A DNA stretch of 64,000 nucleotides from Blasia pusilla (taxonomy: Eukaryota; Marchantiophyta; Marchantiopsida; Blasiales), in assembly GCA_050084515.1 (NCBI GenBank), contig CM114274.1:682001-746000 (forward strand), in the 5' to 3' direction. The position numbers were made by a program, and so were the translations under genes. Of the stretch, positions 56,924 through 64,000 are shown in pieces (the stretch's first letter is position 1; each line of letters begins with the position of its first letter). Below the pieces are notes generated by a model. That model had not been told where the DNA came from. It saw only the letters and a list, made by a program, of their open reading frames with translations, and made no database searches.

Positions 56924-58077
56924 AGTTGTTGATCATAAGATAGAGATCATACCGGTTCCCAACCGCCTTCAAAAGCACCATATAGGTTGAATCGGGAGGA
57001 ACTTCTTGAGTTGAAAAAGTCATTAAGTGAGCTCTTGGAAAAGGGTTACATTAGGACTAGCAAGTCACCTTATGGAGCACTGTTCTCTTTGTAAAGAAGA
57101 AGGATGGAAGGATGAGGTGTGTGTTGATTACGTGTAATGAACAAAGTGACTGTTGAACAATTATCCTCTTCCGAGGATAGATGATCTCTTTGATAGGTTG
57201 GCAGGTAGCGAGATATTTCAGTAGGATTGACTTGAAATCAGGATATTACAGATTCGGATTGCCGAGGCGGATGTGGAGAAAGCTGCGTGCAAAGACGAGA
57301 TACTGGTTCCTTTGAGTTTGTAGTGATGCCTTTCGGTCTATGTAACGTGCCTCCAACGTTCACCACATTGATGAACTCCATTTTCACAAGGAAATGGATG
57401 AGTATGTTATCATCTATATTGATGACATACTTATCTATTCAAGTCACTAGAGGAGCACGTTCGACATGTGAGATCGGTCTTGTCTAAGCTAAGGGCAAAT
57501 CATTTGTATCGAATGTAGAGAAGAGCGAGTCGGTTTGAGAAAGATCAAATTCTTGGGTCACGTGGTCGGTCTGAGATGGTGTTAGTCCGGACATGGAGAA
57601 GGTGAAAGCGATTGCGAGTGGGAACCCCATCCCCTTTGTAAAGGGATGAGGAGGTTCATAGGTGCGGTGCAGTTTTATCGTACTTATGTGAAAAACTTTT
57701 CGGGAATTGTGAGACCTCTCACGGATTGGACAGCAAAGTTTGCCATCACGACTTGGACCCAGGAAGTTAATGAGGCATTCAACCGAGTGAAGCAGATTCT
57801 ATCGTAGGAACCAGTGTTGAAGCTGCCGGAGTTTGACAAACCGTTCGAAGTGCATACCGATGCTAGTGATTTCGCGGTTGCAGGAATGTTGGTGCAAGAA
57901 GGGAGACCGGTGGCATACGAGAGCAAGAAGCTTAGCAATACTGAAAGGAGATGGCCTACTCACGAGAAAGAGTTGTTCGCAGTGGTACATTGCTTGAGGA
58001 AGTGGCGGCATTATCTAGGGCTCCACAGGACTCGAGTATTCACCGATAATATATCACTCAAGTATTTTGAGACCTAG
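56924..58077 (+). pseudogene. RT and RNase H of element D
   Basis: RT (56960-57600) is badly frameshifted; [33 protein letters not shown] and a YIDD box near 57415 are visible. RNase H (57814-58077) is open: FEVHTDASDFAVAGMLVQEG, ERRWPTHEKELFAVVHCLRK and WRHYLGLHRTRVFTDNISLK. RNase H removes the RNA strand after cDNA synthesis. Confidence 0.88.
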
Positions 58078-58083
58078 GATCGA

Positions 58084-59073
58084 GTGACGCCGAAACAACT
58101 GCAATGGCATGATAACTTGGCGCTGATGGATGTTGAGTTGATTTACAAGCCAAGTAAAGATAATATGGTTCTAGATGCGTTAAGTCGCAAGGAGGAACAC
58201 ATGCCATCGACGACACAGGTCTTAAGAGCAATGTTCCCTAAAGAAACAGATCTGGAAAGAAGGATTCGTGAAGGATATATGAAGGATGCTCACGCAGGGG
58301 AGTACCTGAGGAAGTTGAAGCAGGGTGAGAAGATGGCCAACATAAGTTTGAGGCACGGTTTACTAAGGTTCAAACAGAGTAGGATCTATGTAGGGCAAGG
58401 CAGGATGCGAACCAAGGTGTTAGCGAAGTGTCACGACGGACCCTTGGCAGGACATAAAGGAGAGAAATCTACGCTAGCTGTTATGTCGAAGCGGTTCTTT
58501 TGGCCCAACATGAAAGAGGATGTTGCTCAATATGCGAAGACCTGTGTGACCAGCCAAGCGAATAGAGTCTCTTATGATAAGAAACAGGGCTTTCTGCATC
58601 CCTTGCCGATCCCAGAAGGACCCTTGCAAAGTGTGAGTATGGATTTCATCACGAGTCTTCCGGAATCTGAGGGATATAACGCTATACTTGTGATTGTTGA
58701 TCCGTTTAGCAAGTTGGCGAGATTCGTGCCAACGGTGGATTCCGCAACGGCTTATACGACGGCGCAACTGTTCCTCGATAGCTGGTGGCATGCTCACGGT
58801 TTGCCGAGGAGCATTATTTCAGATCGGGATCCAAAGTTTACCAATGCTTTCTGGAAGCACTTGTTTAGAAGGTTTAAGACCAAGCTGAGTTTCAGTACGG
58901 CTTTCCACCCACAGACGGATGGACAGACTGAAAAGGTAAACTCGATCGTGAATCAGTACTTAAGGAATTATGTCTATGCTGATCAACGCGATTGGGTCAA
59001 GTGGCCGAGCATGGCGGATCATCGCTACAACTCGACCAAGCATTTCGCGATCGAGAATCTCCGTTTCTCCTAG
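58084..59073 (+). pseudogene. Integrase of element D
   Basis: 329 open codons. They comprise the end of the RNase H linker (ELIYKPSKDNMVLDALSRKE), the HHCC finger (CHDGPLAGHKGEKS ... CVTSQANR, where the second-last Cys pair reads C-V-T-S and so has lost one ligand), the core with MDFITSLPESEGYNAILVIV, SDRDPKFTNAFWKHLF and FHPQTDGQTEKVNSIV, and a C-terminal part. The D-D-E residues appear present. The frame stops at 59071 where the C-terminal domain should continue. Confidence 0.9.
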
Positions 59074-59695
59074 CAAATGGACGAGAGCCAAAAGGGCCTC
59101 TTGATCTAGCCCTTTTGAAGGGTACTACATTAGCACGAACACGACAAGCGACGACAGAAGGTTTGTTGGTAGAGATGCAAGAACGGGAAGAGCGCGCAAG
59201 GCGAAGTCTTGCAAAGGCTCAAATGAGGTACGTTAAGCATGCTAACAAGAGTCGGCACCAAGTACGATTCCAAGTTGGAGAACAAGTGTGGTTGAGTGTA
59301 AAGAACCTCACTCTTCCGAAAGAGTTGTCTGCAAAGTCGCCCGCCAAGTATCTTTGGACAGTATGTGATTGTGGCAAACCCGTTTGAGGATGTGTACACG
59401 TTGAGGCACGGACGAGTTCAAGATTCACCCGACCTTTCATGTGTCATTGTTGAAGAAATATCTTCAAGATAATGGACGTTTCGCGCGGAGACAGGTGGTG
59501 AGACTGCACCCGGTCATCATAAATGAAGAGCCGGAGTTTGAGGTGGAGACCATCTTACGTTCGAGGCGTCGGGCCAACAAGTATGAATACTTGGTAAAAT
59601 GGAAGGGCTACCATGTGAAGGAGGCGACTTGGATTATGGAGGCGGATTTGGAACACGCAAGACTTGTTGCGCGCCTTTGCTTAACACAAGCTTAA
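59074..59695 (+). pseudogene. Integrase C-terminus and chromodomain of element D
   Basis: After frame changes the linker reads VRFQVGEQVWLSVKNLTLPK (59260-59320). An 84-codon open part (59441-59695) reads FEVETILRSRRRANKYEYLV and KWKGYHVKEATWIMEADLEH. That is a chromodomain with its aromatic residues (Y, W) in place. Chromodomains of this group guide integration to marked chromatin. Confidence 0.9.
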
Positions 59696-60384
59696 GCACA
59701 TACGTTAGTACGAGGAGAAGCTAGAGATATGACTTGTAACCAGTGGAATCTTGGGCCGAAGGCCGTTGTTACTAGAATATGCTAGTGTTGAAATAAAGGA
59801 GTGTATGGATTTGGAGATTCGATGCCAGAGTTGATTGCAATTTGTATGTGGTAGTGCATGGCTATGAGTCGTTCATCATAGGCTTAGGATGTACGACAAG
59901 AGGACAGACAAGGAGTATTTGAGGTGAGAGCTCGTATGTGGATAAGCACATAGAACAGGACCTTGTGTTGGATTACACTCGGGCTCGCCCTAGCGTCGGC
60001 GGGGCAGATGAAGTCTGTCTTGGGGCTTGGGGTGATCTTACTTGTGGCCACATAAGTAAACTTAGTGACGCGCCTAAGTCGAATACGAGAGCGACCTAAT
60101 AGTAGTACGATTTGTAGACCAGGGAAACAAGTGTGATGTTTACAGGAATGAGTCAGAAGAGTCTAAGGTTGCACACTTAGTTAGCTTATTTGATAGGTTA
60201 GTTCCTTGGAACTAGTCCAGGCTTATCAAAGAGGAGAGGCTAATAATTCTAAGTGGGGCAAAGCGACAACTAAGACTAAGAGGAATTGCGGGTTAGCCAC
60301 CAGAACGCAATTCAATGTCAAGGGGTAGGCTACCCAAGAGACTTGACATAAAAAAGGTTTGCGTTGATGAGGGGATCAACCTCT
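59696..60384 (+). other. 3' untranslated region of element D
   Basis: Non-coding stretch between the pol end and the polypurine tract, alignable in part with 24496-25177. No gene is seen. Confidence 0.7.
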
Positions 60385-60397
60385 AAAGAGGGGTGAG
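60385..60397 (+). promoter_or_regulatory. Polypurine tract of element D
   Basis: AAAGAGGGGTGAG directly before the 3' LTR start TGTCGGGACCC. Confidence 0.9.
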
Positions 60398-61397
60398 TGT
60401 CGGGACCCTTATGACCAAACAAGTGCCAAGCGGAACATCGGAACATTAGCGGGCTCACGCTAAGATGGTTTGCGCGTTGGAGTAGTTTCAAAGAGGAGAC
60501 AAGAGACGAGACGCGAGCGAGGAGTCGCATTTCAGATGTTATGGTCACGACCGGGAAACCTGGACCAAACGCGGAATGAGACTTGAAAGAAGTCGAGTCT
60601 AGGAAGTGGGTTGCCAAAGGAAAGATCCGGATTTGGAACGCCACTAGCGTTTGAGAGTTTCCGACTGTATTTATGGCCATAACTTTTAGCGCCGATATGC
60701 ATTTACATCAAATAAGGGTGCGTTGGAAAGCTTATGGAGAGCCGGTTTAAACGCACCAAAGATCGCTGCAAATGCATAAGCAGTGGCTGAGAAACAACCC
60801 GAAAACGACTGTAAGTGGAGTCGGGTTGAGGGCCACAATGAAGGGCCCGACTCTATTTTTCCAAAGGGGGTTATTGGAGAACTCCAGAAGTACTAGCAAG
60901 GGGGAAGGTCTCCGAGAGTGCTTGGAACCCAAACCCCCACTTTGGGCGCCGCGGGGCGGCTCAAGGGCATGGAACAGAAAGCGAGTTTGGGGGTTGGGTT
61001 GGAAAACCTGCACCAAGTCCATTGAGACGATTTTAGACATCCCTCTTGGATTTCACCCCGCGACTCAATTACTTGGGTCACGGTTCGGAACTCACCCGAG
61101 GACCGTTGAACAGTTGGGATCGCTAGCCACGCAAGTGCCGTTTCAGATCCCTGGACTAACCAGGAAGTCTGTTCCAAGTCTTGAAGGACTTGCCATGTTT
61201 TGGAAACTAGGAACTAAGGAAGGTTGAGCTTGATGAGACGCTGAGTTGAGGACTCGGTGGGTTGGCACGCTGGTTGACCCAGACCCGACTAACGAGAGTG
61301 CGTGTTTGGGTGCAGATCGGCGATGAGTTCGTGACCTACTGAACGTACGCTTCCGCAACACTAAAGATTGACGTTCAAGGAGAGTAGGGGCGCGACA
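60398..61397 (+). repeat. LTR of element D (1000 bp)
   Basis: TGTCGGGACCC to GGCGCGACA. Homologous to the A-C LTRs but with many substitutions. A polypurine tract lies on its left and a primer-binding site on its right, so it has internal sequence on both sides. Confidence 0.92.
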
Positions 61398-61713
61398 AGT
61401 AGTATCAGAGCTAATCCTTGGTGAGCGAGAACTTGGGGTCGTGGGATCAACCGGACGCTTGGGGAAACTCAAAGGTAGCGGCTAGACTCAGACGCTCGAG
61501 GAGGGACGCAAGAAACGAGGAGGAGATCTGAGTGAGTTGGCTTGGAAATGGCGATCGAGGGAGAACAACCCAAGAAGCGCCGAATCAAGCGACGTGAACC
61601 AAGAGAGGAACCAATGTCAGACCGTGAAGCTATGGAGGAGACGGAGACTCCCGAAGAGTTGAACGCTTCCGCAACACTAAAGATTGACGTTCAAGGAGAG
61701 TAGGGGCGCGACA
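61398..61713 (+). mobile_element. Second partial copy of element D: leader, gag start and LTR tail
   Basis: TAGTATCAGAGC at 61400-61411 is a primer-binding site with one mismatch to the tRNA-iMet type. The leader and the first 40 or so Gag codons (MAIEGEQPKKRRIKRR) follow. At about 61664 the sequence jumps to the last 50 bp of the LTR, ending GGGGCGCGACA at 61713. It appears to be a tandem element collapsed by deletion. Confidence 0.82.
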
Positions 61714-63176
61714 TTCCCCTTCCCTCATTCGATCTATAAGATCGAGGCCTCTCCACGGAACTGTGGTTGACATTTTGAAGACATAGGCCCTGGATCCCTC
61801 GCCTCCTTGGCCCATGAACTGCCATCTCTGAATGAATGGAAATCTGGAGTTGGCCTTGATTCTGGCGATGGCATCCATTTCGGCCGTCTTTCCATCCAGA
61901 ACTCGTATTTGACGCTGCAAATTTTGGAAGCATTCAGGATCAGCGAGAAATGCGAGATTTTCCCAGAGTTGTTTCTCCTCAGCCATCGTGATCTCGTCCT
62001 GTCCAGGGATTCCAAGAAATTTTTCACAAATTTGTGATTCCGTTGTGAGCTTGATCACTCCGGGCTTTGAACCCGGAGAGTTTCTGTAGACCTCGGCAAC
62101 TTTCTTCGCCACATCCTCCTTGATGTGTCTCTGAATTGCATCGGTCACAGGATGAGTGTGGGAGCCAACATGAACTGCCAGCCTTGTGTACTCTGACGTG
62201 GAGCCCAAGTCGTGGGGACAATGAAAAATATGTATGCAGGACACGCTCCAACGCAGAAGGGCGATGCCTGACAATGAGGACATCGATGGCCTCCCGGCGG
62301 TATGGTGGCACCGACCTCGTATGGAGTTTTTGCATTCTTGGGGGGGAATTGCGACGTATTGACTCGCCTGTTGCGCTCTAGATACGAACATGCTGGACTT
62401 CTACACTCCAAGGCTCCGACGCATTGGCGGCGGGAGACAATCCAAGGACCATCTGGAATTGAAGCACTAGTCCGTTGAAACCTGCACCATCGATGACAAT
62501 CAGACTTTCTGTCCATACCCTTCAAGCGTCCTCCATCTTTCTTTTGAGCAGGAGCAGCAAGTGGAGGCAACTTAAAAATGCAATTACCATAGTACGTGGG
62601 CGGCATCTCGTCGACAAGAATGTGCTTGAACATTTTCAAGGCCAGAGACGAAAGCAAACTATTGCCTGATACTCGCAAGAGGAACGAGTAGGCGGACAGA
62701 GGGCCGGGTTGGTGTCCGACAGATCCACTGAGGTTGATAACATCCGGAATCTCTTCAGGAAGAACAACATTGATACGAGCGTGTGAAGTTGGAGTCGAAG
62801 CCGGATCTGCAGAGCTTGGAGTTGCAAACGTAGAGCTCGGAGCACTAGGAAATTCTAGACCATCTACTTGGGAAATAGACGAATTCAGGGGCAGGCCGTA
62901 AACTCTGTATTGACCATTTGCTAGAGGTAGGAGATTCGATACTTTACGGTCTGAGGTCACTGGCTGGACCGTCTCACCTATTATGTCTTCCGTACCGTCC
63001 ACCCTAACATCTTTGGATACAAAGATGGTTCCAATTTGGAGAAGAAATCGAACAGAGAGAAAATTTTCATCCACTGCTATGAAAGACTCACGAGCTTGCG
63101 GTCGAATGATTTTTGATTGAGGAAGGGCCGCCAGATGACTGCCACAAGTGAGCTTCACATAATTATCCATTCCCAT
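61714..63176 (-). pseudogene. X1 N-terminal part with Cys/His cluster (possible Mutator-like transposase)
   Basis: ATG at 63176 (MGMDNYVKLTCGSHLA). 343 open codons run to a frameshift near 62205, and the next frame continues to 61714. Contents: a Ser/Pro-rich region (about 100-140), LLRVSGNSLLSSLALKMFKH, then a cluster with CPHC, CVGAC and PAYIFFIVPTT followed by EYTRLAVHVGSHTHPVTDA. C-x2-C ... H-x-H after a beta-rich segment is the pattern of the WRKY/GCM1-like zinc cluster at the N-terminus of many Mutator-like transposases. After it come KEDVAKKVAEVYRNSPGSKP and KLTTESQICEKFLG. No catalytic D-D-E region is present here; element D interrupts the gene. Confidence 0.5.
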
Positions 63177-63204
63177 AAATTTTGTACATGAGGAGGGTGA
63201 GAAT

Positions 63205-63260
63205 GAGAAAGAGAATCAGAATGAGAAGGAGAATGAGAATTTTTAATTTATAGTGAATAG
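63205..63260. repeat. GAATGAG minisatellite, X1 5' flank
   Basis: Same type and same downstream sequence (TTTAATTTATAGTGAATAGG) as 9261-9340, 30-80 bp upstream of the X1 ATG. Confidence 0.75.
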
Positions 63261-63420
63261 GAGAACCGATACTCCTGACAGATTTTTATTGACAAGATGA
63301 ATTCGGTAGGTGACATTGTCTGACACAATGGATCCAATTCTGTTGCAACAGATTCAATTCTGTTGCAATGTGTTACCGGATTTGGGAAGCAGAGACATGG
63401 GTTGCGAAGCACACTTCATT

Positions 63421-64000
63421 TTGTTGGAACCCGTCGGAGTCCTGGTAACTCAACAATTAACCCAATCTAAGCGAAGCCTGCAACCCGTCGGCTTCGGACG
63501 GGTTGCACGCTTCTGCCTTACCTTCAAACGCGAACATGGTCGAAGCCGGCAACCCGCCGCTCTCCGACGAGTTGCTCGAATACCGCTCCTTCTTGCCCGA
63601 ACATGCCGGAGGCCTGCCAACCGTGTGTTCCCGACGAGTTCCGCACCTATTTGCCCAAAGACGGTGAGGCGTGCAACCCGTCGCCCTCCGACGGGTTGCG
63701 CAAGGGCCTCGCCTTGTGGTGCTTACATGAAGGAAGCGTGCAACCTGTCGGACTCCGACGAGTTGCGCGGGAAGCGCGCATTGTTAACCCTTGACGAGGG
63801 AAGCGTGCAACCCAACGGTCTCCTACGGATTGCGTGGGTACGTCCCATTGTTGTCCGAAGACGGTAGAGGCGCGCAACATGTCAATCTCCGACGGGTTGC
63901 GCAAGTACCTCGCGTTCTTGTCCGAACACGGCGGAGGCGCTTAACCCGTCGGTCTCCGATGGGTTGCTCGCGCACGTGGCGACGTACCTAGGCGCGCAAC
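63421..64000. repeat. 67-bp palindrome array at window end
   Basis: Units start at about 63421 (poor), 63480, 63549, 63615, 63673, 63740, 63807, 63874 and 63941; the last four intervals are exactly 67. Spacers resemble those at 9738-10329. The array continues past the window edge. By analogy with 9425-10700, a plus-strand X2 gene may follow. Confidence 0.9.

Larger units (their letters stand above)
55075..61397 (+). mobile_element. Ty3/gypsy chromovirus D
   Basis: Plus-strand element without a 5' LTR: leader, gag, protease, RT, RNase H, integrase, chromodomain, 3' untranslated region, polypurine tract (60385-60397) and 3' LTR (60398-61397). It has the same architecture as A-C but is clearly diverged, forming a subfamily. 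It seems to lie inside an X1 copy: X1 N-terminus to its right (61714-63176, minus) and X1 3' flank to its left. Confidence 0.92.

Overview
This window is nuclear DNA of a land plant. The signs are Ty3/gypsy chromoviruses (pol ending in a chromodomain), a Ty1/copia element, a Helitron end, GT-AG introns, initiator-Met tRNA primer-binding sites, and one ordinary nine-exon plant gene for a TMEM33/Pom33-type membrane protein. Repeat density and the unfamiliar repeat proteins make a non-angiosperm (lycophyte or fern) plausible, but the species cannot be read from the sequence.

Layout. 1-3457: a minus-strand gypsy element (A), cut by the window edge. 3458-13867: a mosaic of two unfamiliar gene families, called X1 and X2 here, with arrays of a 27-bp palindrome and one solo LTR. 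13868-25768: two gypsy elements (B minus, C plus) joined head to head as a giant inverted repeat. 25769-31279: LTR pieces and a third X2 copy split by a solo LTR. 31280-33561: mostly unassigned. 33562-38519: the TMEM33-like gene (minus), the only clearly functional host gene. 39014-39838: a Helitron 3' end. 39839-41939: an old gypsy LTR and satellite-like DNA. 41940-43870: remains of another gypsy pol. 43880-47797: a decayed copia element. 47915-54282: the most complete X2 copy. 55075-61713: a third gypsy element (D, plus), apparently inserted in an X1 gene whose N-terminal part lies at 61714-63176. 63421-64000: another palindrome array running off the window.

The unusual part is the X1/X2 system. 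X1 has an N-terminal Cys/His cluster like that of Mutator-like transposases and a possible SWIM-like C-terminus. X2 is spliced and encodes a long coiled-coil N-terminus, a middle region with no recognised fold, and a C-terminal domain whose motif order (IV, then X, I and II) matches circularly permuted beta-class DNA amino-methyltransferases. X2 promoter regions and two X2 introns are packed with a 27-bp palindrome: arms GCAACCCGTC and GACGGGTTGC around a 7-nt core. It recurs at near-constant spacing of 61-67 bp and looks superficially like CRISPR. All X1 and X2 copies seen are broken, so this is a decayed multi-copy family here. A transposon carrying a methyltransferase-like gene and its own palindromic sites is my best inference; it is not demonstrated.
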